This document shows positions 1 to 10,584 of a stretch of 64,000 nt of DNA, one piece after another. The first letter of the stretch is position 1, and the number at the start of each line of letters is the position of its first letter. Under the pieces are notes generated by a model, which did no database searches, was not told where the DNA came from, and saw only the letters and a program-made list of their open reading frames with translations. The DNA lies in contig JARUPZ010000030.1 of the NCBI GenBank assembly GCA_031213475.1, forward strand, positions 7,061,661 to 7,125,660. The letters are read 5' to 3'. This DNA is from Nereocystis luetkeana (taxonomy: Eukaryota > Sar > Phaeophyceae > Laminariales > Laminariaceae). The position numbers and the translations under genes were made by a program.

Positions 1-279
1 CCGGCGTGAGCACCTACTAATAGCAGGGGGGCTATTGTAGTTCGATTTGAGATGTCTTACGTCAGAGACGTTCTGTTGTTCTGATCTTCCTGAGTGCGAA
101 ACAGGGGGGCCGATACTATCGGGCGGTACGATATCTATGTGAAGACGGTGTTATTGATTTTGTTTGAAGGCTTTACCAACATACTTACGTTTGTTGGATT
201 TTTGTTCCTTCTCATAGTTACTGTCTTGATATATTTAAGGAGGTCTCTACTGGAATCGATATTGAGAGATTTTGTATCG

Positions 280-405
280 GGATTGCCGTTTTAAATTGGC
301 GATTCTGAAGGGTGGATTTTGGGATTGCCGTTTTACCTTGGCAACGATGAAGGATGGAATTTGGGGCTGCCGTTTTACATGGCAAATGGTGATAAGATAT
401 TCGAG
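280..405. repeat. Three degenerate 42-bp tandem repeats
   Basis: Three successive blocks start GGGATTGCCGTTTTA, GGGATTGCCGTTTTA and GGGGCTGCCGTTTTA, spaced 42 bp apart. The same set recurs in units 2, 3 and 4 at the equivalent offset. Confidence 0.8.
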
Positions 406-932
406 ACCTATCGTATCGAGCACCGAATAGGGGGGCTGTTTGTGGTATGCGGTAGCTTGATACGGGTCTGCGGATATTGGGGGTTTCATATATTGTGGGG
501 TTTCGTATTATGTATCGGGGCATTATTTAGTATGCCTCGTGGATGGAGGGATGGAGCTGCTCCTCCGGGAGCAGTCGATGATGTTAATGATACGGCCCAG
601 GCTTTGATGTTTATGATACTGCCTATCTATATGTGAGTGGTGCAGCCGGTGACAATCTTGGTGCGGCTTACCTCCTGTGTGTGGTTTATGTGGTGGGGTC
701 TCTGACAGAAAGGTATTGATCCACCTGATGTGTGTTGTGCTTGGCTTATTGTAACTAGTATTTTATTCGCTCTTCCTCAACGATCATGGTGTAGACCACG
801 CGTGTATCACGTGCACGCGTCCGACAGCACCTGTGATCAAACACGATATCGTGACTCCGGGCCCGGAGGACGCTAAAGGGTTATACTGTGTTAGAGGAGA
901 GCACCTACTGGTGGAAGGGCGTCTGTGGTGGT

Positions 933-1358
933 ATGGCGCAAATGGAGGATCTGCTTGGTATGGAGGCGCAGCAGGAACGACGGGATGGAGGTGACGCGCG
1001 GTTGCAGCACCAGCAGTATGACTTTGGTGGACAACAGCAGCAACGCTGGGGTGGAGGCCAGAGTTATCAGCAGCAACAGCATGAGCGGCAGAATGGGGAC
1101 CGAGGGCCCCAGCACCCTCGGCCTCAGCAGCAGCACCTTGATTGGCAACAGGAGCAACACTGGGGTGGAGGCCAGAGTTATCATCATCAGCAGCAGCAAC
1201 AACTGCGGCAGCCACATGCTGCTTCGGAGTGGTGCACTGGTGCGGCTGGTAACTCCGATCGCGTGTGGTATCAGCCTGAGTCCCCTCCGCCTGCAGCAGC
1301 GTCGATGTACGGATCCTACATGTGCCACGGTATGGCGCCCGAGGGCATAAGGATGTGA
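933..1358 (+). CDS. Gln/Gly-rich reading frame in macrosatellite unit 1 (hypothetical)
   Basis: Open frame of 141 codons from the first ATG; it is open for 15 further codons upstream without an ATG. The product would be rich in Gln, Gly, His and Trp, with WGGGQSY appearing twice. No domain was recognised. Frame 3 ends at a TGA at 1356, and an overlapping open frame one step away continues into the Val/Glu repeat region. This could be the first part of one longer gene with a frame change or intron, or simply CAG-rich DNA. No promoter or splice evidence was found. Confidence 0.3.
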   Translation: MAQMEDLLGMEAQQERRDGGDARLQHQQYDFGGQQQQRWGGGQSYQQQQHERQNGDRGPQHPRPQQQHLDWQQEQHWGGGQSYHHQQQQQLRQPHAASEWCTGAAGNSDRVWYQPESPPPAAASMYGSYMCHGMAPEGIRM

Positions 1359-1408
1359 TTTGCCGTGCACCCAACAGTGTGTCCGACGACTTCATCTTTC
1401 ATGGGCGC

Positions 1409-1810
1409 ATGGCCAGGCAGTGTATCACTGCCCAGCCTGCTGTCGTCTACGCGCCAAACTACTACGGCATGCCGCAGGCTGGAACGCCGGCGCCCCAGCA
1501 GCCACGGGTGGAGCCGACAGCGACGAGCTCGGCAACGAGCTACTCCACCGATGTGGTGTGGAGTCGCCGACGCGAGTCTCCACCGAACGAACTCTGTGAT
1601 ACTGAAGAGCCGCGTTTAACGTCTGTGCTGCAGCAGGGTTACCCTGAGGTGGTGGACCTTGGTGTTGCTTTGTCCGACATGGTGGAGCTCGATGATGCTA
1701 AGCCCGAGGTGGAGCTTGGTGTAGCCGTTTCCGAGGTGGTGGAGCTTGGTCTTGCTGTGTCCGAGGTGGAGCTTGGGTCTTGCTTTGTCCGACGTGATGG
1801 ATCTCGGTGA
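1409..1810 (+). CDS. Linker frame leading into the amino-acid repeats, unit 1 (hypothetical)
   Basis: Runs from the first in-frame ATG; the frame is already open at 1322, overlapping the Gln-rich frame. It passes through a Pro/Ala/Ser/Thr-rich segment into the first EVVDLGVALS-type repeats. It leaves that frame at a GGG in GAGCTTGGGTC near 1771, where neighbouring repeats have GG. The extra G is present in all three units, so it predates the amplification. Confidence 0.3.
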   Translation: MARQCITAQPAVVYAPNYYGMPQAGTPAPQQPRVEPTATSSATSYSTDVVWSRRRESPPNELCDTEEPRLTSVLQQGYPEVVDLGVALSDMVELDDAKPEVELGVAVSEVVELGLAVSEVELGSCFVRRDGSR

Positions 1811-2335
1811 TGCTAAGCCTGAGGAGGTGGAGCTTGGTGTTGCTTTGTCCGATGTGGTGGATCTCGGTGATGCTAAGCCTGAGGTGGTGGAGCTTGGTGT
1901 TGCCGTGTCCGAGGTGGTGGAGCTTGGTCTTGCTGTGTCCGAGGTGGACCTTGGTCTTGCCTTGTCCGACGTGATGGATCTCGATGATGCTAAGCCTGAG
2001 GAGGTGGAGATTGGTGTTGCTTTGTCCGATGTGGTGGATCTCGGTGATGCTAAGCCTGAGGTGGTGGAGCTTGGTGTTGCCGTGTCCGAGGTGGTGGAGC
2101 TTGGTCTTGCTGTGCCCGAGGTGGAGCTTGGTCTTGCTGTGTCCGAAGTGCTGGACCTTGGTTATGCTGAGCCTGAGGTCGTGAGGCTTGGTGTTGCTGT
2201 GTCCGAAGTGCTGGAGCTCGGTGATGCTGAGCCTGAGGTCGTGAAGCTTAGTGTCACTGTGTCCGAGGTGGTGGGCCTTGGTTATGCTGAGCCTGAGGTG
2301 GTAGAGCTTGGTGTTGCTGTGTCCGACGTGCGCAA
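1638..2335 (+). repeat. 30-bp minisatellite within unit 1
   Basis: About two dozen copies of a GAGGTGGTGGAGCTTGGTGT-like unit, mostly 30 bp with some 27-bp variants. All changes in unit size are multiples of three except the extra G near 1771, which is what coding selection would leave. The array recurs at 5613-6310 and 9589-10286. Confidence 0.9.
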
Positions 2336-2633
2336 CTCCGGTCAGAAGGGGGGCTCAACGTACCCCTTCGACCGGGGGAAACTCATATGGGCGAGGCTGG
2401 CACCGAGTGGCTGGGAATACGGATCTGGCTCGGTTTGGGGGGGGTATGGTGGCAGATGGGGAGACGGGGATTACGAGGGGGCGGGGACTAGCAGCGGCAG
2501 CAGCAGCGGCGAGCGAGATTTCCCGTTCGACCCTGGGAAACAGGCATGTAATATTTTTCCAGTGTCGCCCACTTTAGTTTTGGTGGACTGGATCGTTTTT
2601 GTTTGTCCTTTTTTGTGCTTTCTTTGTGTTTAG
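1797..2633 (+). CDS. Tandem 10-residue repeat protein frame, unit 1 (hypothetical)
   Basis: From the first ATG this frame gives 278 residues. Residues 1 to about 180 are a run of 9-10-residue repeats alternating between an EVVELGVAVS type and an EVVDLGDAKP type. A Gly/Ser/Trp-rich stretch and a hydrophobic C-terminus ending CFLCV follow. No known domain was recognised. It is in the same frame as the Gln-rich frame at 933, with the segment between in another frame, which would fit a pair of compensating indels in one ancestral gene of about 566 codons. Expression is unproven. Confidence 0.35.
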   Translation: MDLGDAKPEEVELGVALSDVVDLGDAKPEVVELGVAVSEVVELGLAVSEVDLGLALSDVMDLDDAKPEEVEIGVALSDVVDLGDAKPEVVELGVAVSEVVELGLAVPEVELGLAVSEVLDLGYAEPEVVRLGVAVSEVLELGDAEPEVVKLSVTVSEVVGLGYAEPEVVELGVAVSDVRNSGQKGGSTYPFDRGKLIWARLAPSGWEYGSGSVWGGYGGRWGDGDYEGAGTSSGSSSGERDFPFDPGKQACNIFPVSPTLVLVDWIVFVCPFLCFLCV

Positions 2634-2639
2634 CTGGTA

Positions 2640-3320
2640 TGTTCTCAAATGAAGTGTGCAATATCACGGAAGGCGTGGTGTACCTGACACCTGGTATGTC
2701 TTATATGACAGAAACATTTCCACCGCAGCTGCTGTTCACGTACTCGTACATTAACCAGAGGATATGAGGGAACCGTACCACGTCTGCTACCTGATTCCAT
2801 ACTGCTGTGTCTACCCAGGCCGTGAGTTGTAAGGGCAAAACGGGCGTACCTGCGTTGCCAATTACCCACTTGAATATGAGGAAGGCCAACTATGAATAGA
2901 AAATGGTACTGACGTTGTCTTGTCACTATTGTTTCGAGTGAAACCATGGGGGGGGGTTTGATGGCAAGATTCTACTCGTAGACATAGTGCATAGTGATGT
3001 GACTCGTTATCTAACGAGTAACCTCGGTTTCTGGCACGAACTGGCTTGATTTCTGACGCTGACCCACCCGATACTGCCCACTGCACCCTGCAGCTTTGCG
3101 AGATGTAGTCCATGTCGCGGCAACATGGAGCCGCGGCGGAAGACAAGTGTCGCATCCGTATTGTAGGGAGCAGGAGACGGAGGTTGAGAGGTGGGCTTGT
3201 GGGGTGTTTAGACGTGAGTTTGTTTCCTTTTATTTCATGGTTGAGGTACTTTGGAGTCGTAATGACATCGCAACTTTTTTATGATGAGTGCTTTGTTGTC
3301 TACCGAGCAGGGGGGGTAAT
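2640..3320. other. Gene-poor right part of the repeat unit
   Basis: Only short, non-overlapping open frames on both strands. I see no gene, RNA or mobile element here or in the equivalent stretches of units 2 and 3. Confidence 0.6.
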
Positions 3321-3460
3321 AGTAGCTGCACTCGGTAACACGACGAAGCCTTTCTATCGCAGACAGTGGAGTTCAGTTGGAGTGTCATAGTAGCTGTACT
3401 CGGTAACACGCCGGAGAGTTTCTATCGCAGATGGTGCAGTTCAGTTCGAGTGAGCTCATA
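3321..3460. repeat. 68-bp tandem duplication in unit 1
   Basis: Two copies start AGTAGCTG(C/T)ACTCGGTAAC at 3321 and 3389, with about ten differences between them. The pair is kept in units 2 and 3. Confidence 0.85.
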
Positions 3461-4907
3461 AGTGGATGCGGACCATGCACGCAAGGGCACTGACCGGAGG
3501 TCTGTCTCTGGTGGAGTGATTTTGTGAGCGGATGTCTGTTCATCGCTCTCCTCTACTGGATGTAGATGTCTAAGGCATGTGTTTAACGGGGAGTCTGAGA
3601 TCATCACGTACGGTCGGCATAGCAGCATGCCGATTTTCTCATCAAACCGTTGCCCGCTGAGATGTTTCGTTTTGGGCTTAACTTTGTGATGAATTTGTGG
3701 TGATTTCTTTCGTTTATTTATCGGTTTTGGGTATTTTGGGGTATTGGGTTATGAGAACGGAGAAGAGTGATTTAGGGAGTTGGAGAAAGTATTGGGATGT
3801 ACTCATGCGTTGAGTAATGTTAATACGCCAATAGGGCATGCCGATGGTCTTGATGAATCGTGCCGTACCCGTTGGCTATTGGGTAAGTGTGCACAACGTA
3901 CAGGGGACCCAAAATTACTAGTATCCATAGTACCTTTAAATTCAAATGCAGTTTGTTGTTGACTTTTGCATACTCCCGGCGTGAGCACCTACTAATAGCA
4001 GGGGGGCTATTGTAGTTCGATTTGAGATGTCTTACGTCAGAGACGTTCTGTTGTTCTGATCTTCCTGAGTGCGAAACAGGGGGGCCGATACTATCGGGCG
4101 GTACGATATCTATGTGAAGACGGTGTTATTGATTTTGTTTGAAGGCTTTACCAACATACTTACGTTTGTTGGATTTTTGTTCCTTCTCATAGTTACTGTC
4201 TTGATATATTTAAGGAGGTCTCTACTGGAATCGATATTGAGCGATTTTGTATCGGGATTGCCGTTTTAAATTGGCGATTCTGAAGGGTGGATTTTGGGAT
4301 TGCCGTTTTACCTTGGCAACGATGAAGGATGGAATTTGGGGCTGCCGTTTTACATGGCAAATGGTGATAAGATATTCGAGACCTATCGTATCGAGCACCG
4401 AATAGGGGGGCTGTTTGTGGTATGCGGTAGCTTGATACGGGTCTGCGGATATTGGGGGTTTCATATATTGTGGGGTTTCGTATTATGTATCGGGGCATTA
4501 TTTAGTATGCCTCGTGGATGGAGGGATGGAGCTGCTCCTCCGGGAGCAGTCGATGATGTTAATGATACGGCCCAGGCTTTGATGTTTATGATACTGCCTA
4601 TCTATATGTGAGTGGTGCAGCCGGTGACAATCTTGGTGCGGCTTACCTCCTGTGTGTGGTTTATGTGGTGGGGTCTCTGACAGAAAGGTATTGATCCACC
4701 TGATGTGTGTTGTGCTTGGCTTATTGTAACTAGTATTTTATTCGCTCTTCCTCAACGATCATGGTGTAGACCACGCGTGTATCACGTGCACGCGTCCGAC
4801 AGCACCTGTGATCAAACACGATATCGTGACTCCGGGCCCGGAGGACGCTAAAGGGTTATACTGTGTTAGAGGAGAGCACCTACTGGTGGAAGGGCGTCTG
4901 TGGTGGT

Positions 4908-5333
4908 ATGGCGCAAATGGAGGATCTGCTTGGTATGGAGGCGCAGCAGGAACGACGGGATGGAGGTGACGCGCGGTTGCAGCACCAGCAGTATGACTTT
5001 GGTGGACAACAGCAGCAACGCTGGGGTGGAGGCCAGAGTTATCAGCAGCAACAGCATGAGCGGCAGAATGGGGACCGAGGGCCCCAGCACCCTCGGCCTC
5101 AGCAGCAGCACCTTGATTGGCAACAGGAGCAACACTGGGGTGGAGGCCAGAGTTATCATCATCAGCAGCAGCAACAACTGCGGCAGCCACATGCTGCTTC
5201 GGAGTGGTGCACTGGTGCGGCTGGTAACTCCGATCGCGTGTGGTATCAGCCTGAGTCCCCTCCGCCTGCAGCAGCGTCGATGTACGGATCCTACATGTGC
5301 CACGGTATGGCGCCCGAGGGCATAAGGATGTGA
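4908..5333 (+). CDS. Gln/Gly-rich reading frame, unit 2 (hypothetical)
   Basis: Identical in length and translation to the frame at 933-1358. Confidence 0.3.
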   Translation: MAQMEDLLGMEAQQERRDGGDARLQHQQYDFGGQQQQRWGGGQSYQQQQHERQNGDRGPQHPRPQQQHLDWQQEQHWGGGQSYHHQQQQQLRQPHAASEWCTGAAGNSDRVWYQPESPPPAAASMYGSYMCHGMAPEGIRM

Positions 5334-5383
5334 TTTGCCGTGCACCCAACAGTGTGTCCGACGACTTCATCTTTCATGGGCGC

Positions 5384-5785
5384 ATGGCCAGGCAGTGTAT
5401 CACTGCCCAGCCTGCTGTCGTCTACGCGCCAAACTACTACGGCATGCCGCAGGCTGGAACGCCGGCGCCCCAGCAGCCACGGGTGGAGCCGACAGCGACG
5501 AGCTCGGCAACGAGCTACTCCACCGATGTGGTGTGGAGTCGCCGACGCGAGTCTCCACCGAACGAACTCTGTGATACTGAAGAGCCGCGTTTAACGTCTG
5601 TGCTGCAGCAGGGTTACCCTGAGGTGGTGGACCTTGGTGTTGCTTTGTCCGACATGGTGGAGCTCGATGATGCTAAGCCCGAGGTGGAGCTTGGTGTAGC
5701 CGTTTCCGAGGTGGTGGAGCTTGGTCTTGCTGTGTCCGAGGTGGAGCTTGGGTCTTGCTTTGTCCGACGTGATGGATCTCGGTGA
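5384..5785 (+). CDS. Linker frame, unit 2 (hypothetical)
   Basis: Copy of 1409-1810, ending at the same extra G. Confidence 0.28.
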   Translation: MARQCITAQPAVVYAPNYYGMPQAGTPAPQQPRVEPTATSSATSYSTDVVWSRRRESPPNELCDTEEPRLTSVLQQGYPEVVDLGVALSDMVELDDAKPEVELGVAVSEVVELGLAVSEVELGSCFVRRDGSR

Positions 5786-6608
5786 TGCTAAGCCTGAGGA
5801 GGTGGAGCTTGGTGTTGCTTTGTCCGATGTGGTGGATCTCGGTGATGCTAAGCCTGAGGTGGTGGAGCTTGGTGTTGCCGTGTCCGAGGTGGTGGAGCTT
5901 GGTCTTGCTGTGTCCGAGGTGGACCTTGGTCTTGCCTTGTCCGACGTGATGGATCTCGATGATGCTAAGCCTGAGGAGGTGGAGATTGGTGTTGCTTTGT
6001 CCGATGTGGTGGATCTCGGTGATGCTAAGCCTGAGGTGGTGGAGCTTGGTGTTGCCGTGTCCGAGGTGGTGGAGCTTGGTCTTGCTGTGCCCGAGGTGGA
6101 GCTTGGTCTTGCTGTGTCCGAAGTGCTGGACCTTGGTTATGCTGAGCCTGAGGTCGTGAGGCTTGGTGTTGCTGTGTCCGAAGTGCTGGAGCTCGGTGAT
6201 GCTGAGCCTGAGGTCGTGAAGCTTAGTGTCACTGTGTCCGAGGTGGTGGGCCTTGGTTATGCTGAGCCTGAGGTGGTAGAGCTTGGTGTTGCTGTGTCCG
6301 ACGTGCGCAACTCCGGTCAGAAGGGGGGCTCAACGTACCCCTTCGACCGGGGGAAACTCATATGGGCGAGGCTGGCACCGAGTGGCTGGGAATACGGATC
6401 TGGCTCGGTTTGGGGGGGGTATGGTGGCAGATGGGGAGACGGGGATTACGAGGGGGCGGGGACTAGCAGCGGCAGCAGCAGCGGCGAGCGAGATTTCCCG
6501 TTCGACCCTGGGAAACAGGCATGTAATATTTTTCCAGTGTCGCCCACTTTAGTTTTGGTGGACTGGATCGTTTTTGTTTGTCCTTTTTTGTGCTTTCTTT
6601 GTGTTTAG
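5772..6608 (+). CDS. Tandem 10-residue repeat protein frame, unit 2 (hypothetical)
   Basis: Copy of 1797-2633 with an unchanged translation. Confidence 0.33.
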   Translation: MDLGDAKPEEVELGVALSDVVDLGDAKPEVVELGVAVSEVVELGLAVSEVDLGLALSDVMDLDDAKPEEVEIGVALSDVVDLGDAKPEVVELGVAVSEVVELGLAVPEVELGLAVSEVLDLGYAEPEVVRLGVAVSEVLELGDAEPEVVKLSVTVSEVVGLGYAEPEVVELGVAVSDVRNSGQKGGSTYPFDRGKLIWARLAPSGWEYGSGSVWGGYGGRWGDGDYEGAGTSSGSSSGERDFPFDPGKQACNIFPVSPTLVLVDWIVFVCPFLCFLCV

Positions 6609-8883
6609 CTGGTATGTTCTCAAATGAAGTGTGCAATATCACGGAAGGCGTGGTGTACCTGACACCTGGTATGTCTTATATGACAGAAACATTTCCACCG
6701 CAGCTGCTGTTCACGTACTCGTACATTAACCAGAGGATATGAGGGAACCGTACCACGTCTGCTACCTGATTCCATACTGCTGTGTCTACCCAGGCCGTGA
6801 GTTGTAAGGGCAAAACGGGCGTACCTGCGTTGCCAATTACCCACTTGAATATGAGGAAGGCCAACTATGAATAGAAAATGGTACTGACGTTGTCTTGTCA
6901 CTATTGTTTCGAGTGAAACCATGGGGGGGGGTTTGATGGCAAGATTCTACTCGTAGACATAGTGCATAGTGATGTGACTCGTTATCTAACGAGTAACCTC
7001 GGTTTCTGGCACGAACTGGCTTGATTTCTGACGCTGACCCACCCGATACTGCCCACTGCACCCTGCAGCTTTGCGAGATGTAGTCCATGTCGCGGCAACA
7101 TGGAGCCGCGGCGGAAGACAAGTGTCGCATCCGTATTGTAGGGAGCAGGAGACGGAGGTTGAGAGGTGGGCTTGTGGGGTGTTTAGACGTGAGTTTGTTT
7201 CCTTTTATTTCATGGTTGAGGTACTTTGGAGTCGTAATGACATCGCAACTTTTTTATGATGAGTGCTTTGTTGTCTACCGAGCAGGGGGGGTAATAGTAG
7301 CTGCACTCGGTAACACGACGAAGCCTTTCTATCGCAGACAGTGGAGTTCAGTTGGAGTGTCATAGTAGCTGTACTCGGTAACACGCCGGAGAGTTTCTAT
7401 CGCAGATGGTGCAGTTCAGTTCGAGTGAGCTCATAAGTGGATGCGGACCATGCACGCAAGGGCACTGACCGGAGGGTCTGTCTCTGGTGGAGTGATTTTG
7501 TGAGCGGATGTCTGTTCATCGCTCTCCTCTACTGGATGTAGATGTCTAAGGCATGTGTTTAACGGGGAGTCTGAGATCAACACGTACGGTCGGCATAGCA
7601 GCATGCCGATTTTCTCATCAAACCGTTGCCCGCTGAGATGTTTCGTTTTGGGCTTAACTTTGTGATGAATTTGTGGTGATTTCTTTCGTTTATTTATCGG
7701 TTTTGGGTATTTTGGGGTATTGGGTTATGAGAACGGAGAAGAGTGATTTAGGGAGTTGGAGAAAGTATTGGGATGTACTCATGCGTTGAGTAATGTTAAT
7801 ACGCCAATAGGGCATGCCGATGGTCTTGATGAATCGTGCCGTACCCGTTGGCTATTGGGTAAGTGTGCACAACGTACAGGGGACCCAAAATTACTAGTAT
7901 CCATAGTACCTTTAAATTCAAATGCAGTTTGTTGTTGACTTTTGCATACTCCCGGCGTGAGCACCTACTAATAGCAGGGGGGCTATTGTAGTTCGATTTG
8001 AGATGTCTTACGTCAGAGACGTTCTGTTGTTCTGATCTTCCTGAGTGCGAAACAGGGGGGCCGATACTATCGGGCGGTACGATATCTATGTGAAGACGGT
8101 GTTATTGATTTTGTTTGAAGGCTTTACCAACATACTTACGTTTGTTGGATTTTTGTTCCTTCTCATAGTTACTGTCTTGATATATATAAGGAGGTCTCTA
8201 CTGGAATCGATATTGAGAGATTTTGTATCGGGATTGCCGTTTTAAATTGGCGATTCTGAAGGGTGGATTTTGGGATTGCCGTTTTACCTTGGCAACGATG
8301 AAGGATGGAATTTGGGGCTGCCGTTTTACATGGCAAATGGTGATAAGATATTCGAGACCTATCGTATCGAGCACCGAATAGGGGGGCTGTTTGTGGTATG
8401 CGGTAGCTTGATACGGGTCTGCGGATATTGGGGGTTTCATATATTGTGGGGTTTCGTATTATGTATCGGGGCATTATTTAGTATGCCTCGTGGATGGAGG
8501 GATGGAGCTGCTCCTCCGGGAGCAGTCGATGATGTTAATGATACGGCCCAGGCTTTGATGTTTATGATACTGCCTATCTATATGTGAGTGGTGCAGCCGG
8601 TGACAATCTTGGTGCGGCTTACCTCCTGTGTGTGGTTTATGTGGTGGGGTCTCTGACAGAAAGGTATTGATCCACCTGATGTGTGTTGTGCTTGGCTTAT
8701 TGTAACTAGTATTTTATTCGCTCTTCCTCAACGATCATGGTGTAGACCACGCGTGTATCACGTGCACGCGTCCGACAGCACCTGTGATCAAACACGATAT
8801 CGTGACTCCGGGCCCGGAGGACGCTAAAGGGTTATACTGTGTTAGAGGAGAGCACCTACTGGTGGAAGGGCGTCTGTGGTGGT

Positions 8884-9309
8884 ATGGCGCAAATGGAGGA
8901 TCTGCTTGGTATGGAGGCGCAGCAGGAACGACGGGATGGAGGTGACGCGCGGTTGCAGCACCAGCAGTATGACTTTGGTGGACAACAGCAGCAACGCTGG
9001 GGTGGAGGCCAGAGTTATCAGCAGCAACAGCATGAGCGGCAGAATGGGGACCGAGGGCCCCAGCACCCTCGGCCTCAGCAGCAGCACCTTGATTGGCAAC
9101 AGGAGCAACACTGGGGTGGAGGCCAGAGTTATCATCATCAGCAGCAGCAACAACTGCGGCAGCCACATGCTGCTTCGGAGTGGTGCACTGGTGCGGCTGG
9201 TAACTCCGATCGCGTGTGGTATCAGCCTGAGTCCCCTCCGCCTGCAGCAGCGTCGATGTACGGATCCTACATGTGCCACGGTATGGCGCCCGAGGGCATA
9301 AGGATGTGA
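8884..9309 (+). CDS. Gln/Gly-rich reading frame, unit 3 (hypothetical)
   Basis: Third copy, with no change in translation from unit 1. Confidence 0.3.
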   Translation: MAQMEDLLGMEAQQERRDGGDARLQHQQYDFGGQQQQRWGGGQSYQQQQHERQNGDRGPQHPRPQQQHLDWQQEQHWGGGQSYHHQQQQQLRQPHAASEWCTGAAGNSDRVWYQPESPPPAAASMYGSYMCHGMAPEGIRM

Positions 9310-9359
9310 TTTGCCGTGCACCCAACAGTGTGTCCGACGACTTCATCTTTCATGGGCGC

Positions 9360-9761
9360 ATGGCCAGGCAGTGTATCACTGCCCAGCCTGCTGTCGTCTA
9401 CGCGCCAAACTACTACGGCATGCCGCAGGCTGGAACGCCGGCGCCCCAGCAGCCACGGGTGGAGCCGACAGCGACGAGCTCGGCAACGAGCTACTCCACC
9501 GATGTGGTGTGGAGTCGCCGACGCGAGCCTCCACCGAACGAGCTCTGTGATACTGAAGAGCCGCGTTTAACGTCTGTGCTGCAGCAGGGTTACCCTGAGG
9601 TGGTGGACCTTGGTGTTGCTTTGTCCGACATGGTGGAGCTCGATGATGCTAAGCCCGAGGTGGAGCTTGGTGTAGCCGTTTCCGAGGTGGTGGAGCTTGG
9701 TCTTGCTGTGTCCGAGGTGGAGCTTGGGTCTTGCTTTGTCCGACGTGATGGATCTCGGTGA
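9360..9761 (+). CDS. Linker frame, unit 3 (hypothetical)
   Basis: Differs from units 1 and 2 by one Ser to Pro change; a second nucleotide change is silent in this frame. Confidence 0.28.
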   Translation: MARQCITAQPAVVYAPNYYGMPQAGTPAPQQPRVEPTATSSATSYSTDVVWSRRREPPPNELCDTEEPRLTSVLQQGYPEVVDLGVALSDMVELDDAKPEVELGVAVSEVVELGLAVSEVELGSCFVRRDGSR

Positions 9762-10584
9762 TGCTAAGCCTGAGGAGGTGGAGCTTGGTGTTGCTTTGTC
9801 CGATGTGGTGGATCTCGGTGATGCTAAGCCTGAGGTGGTGGAGCTTGGTGTTGCCGTGTCCGAGGTGGTGGAGCTTGGTCTTGCTGTGTCCGAGGTGGAC
9901 CTTGGTCTTGCCTTGTCCGACGTGATGGATCTCGATGATGCTAAGCCTGAGGAGGTGGAGCTTGGTGTTGCTTTGTCCGATGTGGTGGATCTCGGTGATG
10001 CTAAGCCTGAGGTGGTGGAGCTTGGTGTTGCCGTGTCCGAGGTGGTGGAGCTTGGTCTTGCTGTGCCCGAGGTGGAGCTTGGTCTTGCTGTGTCCGAAGT
10101 GCTGGACCTTGGTTATGCTGAGCCTGAGGTCGTGAGGCTTGGTGTTGCTGTGTCCGAAGTGCTGGAGCTCGGTGATGCTGAGCCTGAGGTCGTGAAGCTT
10201 AGTGTCACTGTGTCCGAGGTGGTGGGCCTTGGGTATGCTGAGCCTGAGGTGGTAGAGCTTGGTGTTGCTGTGTCCGACGTGCGCAACTCCGGTCAGAAGG
10301 GGGGCTCAACGTACCCCTTCGACCGGGGGAAACTCATATGGGCGAGGCTGGCACCGAGTGGCTGGGAATACGGATCTGGCTCGGTTTGGGGGGGGTATGG
10401 TGGCAGATGGGGAGACGGGGATTACGAGGGGGCGGGGACTAGCAGCGGCAGCAGCAGCGGCGAGCGAGATTTCCCGTTCGACCCTGGGAAACAGGCATGT
10501 AATATTTTTCCAGTGTCGCCCACTTTAGTTTTGGTGGACTGGATCGTTTTTGTTTGTCCTTTTTTGTGCTTTCTTTGTGTTTAG
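9748..10584 (+). CDS. Tandem 10-residue repeat protein frame, unit 3 (hypothetical)
   Basis: Differs from unit 1 by one Ile to Leu change inside a repeat. The frame stays open in all three copies. Confidence 0.33.
   Translation: MDLGDAKPEEVELGVALSDVVDLGDAKPEVVELGVAVSEVVELGLAVSEVDLGLALSDVMDLDDAKPEEVELGVALSDVVDLGDAKPEVVELGVAVSEVVELGLAVPEVELGLAVSEVLDLGYAEPEVVRLGVAVSEVLELGDAEPEVVKLSVTVSEVVGLGYAEPEVVELGVAVSDVRNSGQKGGSTYPFDRGKLIWARLAPSGWEYGSGSVWGGYGGRWGDGDYEGAGTSSGSSSGERDFPFDPGKQACNIFPVSPTLVLVDWIVFVCPFLCFLCV

Larger units (their letters stand above)
1..3975. repeat. Macrosatellite unit 1
   Basis: Reference copy for the array. From left to right it holds: three degenerate 42-bp repeats built on a TTGCCGTTTTA core (about 280-405); a Gln/Gly-rich reading frame (933-1358); a minisatellite-coded Val/Glu/Leu/Gly-rich frame (1409-2633); a gene-poor right part; and a 68-bp tandem duplication (3321-3460). 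The hydrophobic open frame at 94-294 has no ATG and is not called as a gene. Confidence 0.95.
3976..7951. repeat. Macrosatellite unit 2
   Basis: Nearly identical to unit 1. Differences seen include A to C near 4241, one inserted G near 7476 and T to A near 7579. The last two are shared with unit 3, so units 2 and 3 are closer to each other in that part. Confidence 0.95.

Noticed and set aside
94..294. Hydrophobic frame resembling a membrane protein in each repeat unit
   Set aside because: No ATG start, T-rich composition explains the hydrophobicity, and nothing supports expression.
784..1395. 203-codon minus-strand frame opposite the Gln-rich frame
   Set aside because: It is the antisense of CAG-rich DNA, has no domain, and repeats only because the whole unit repeats.
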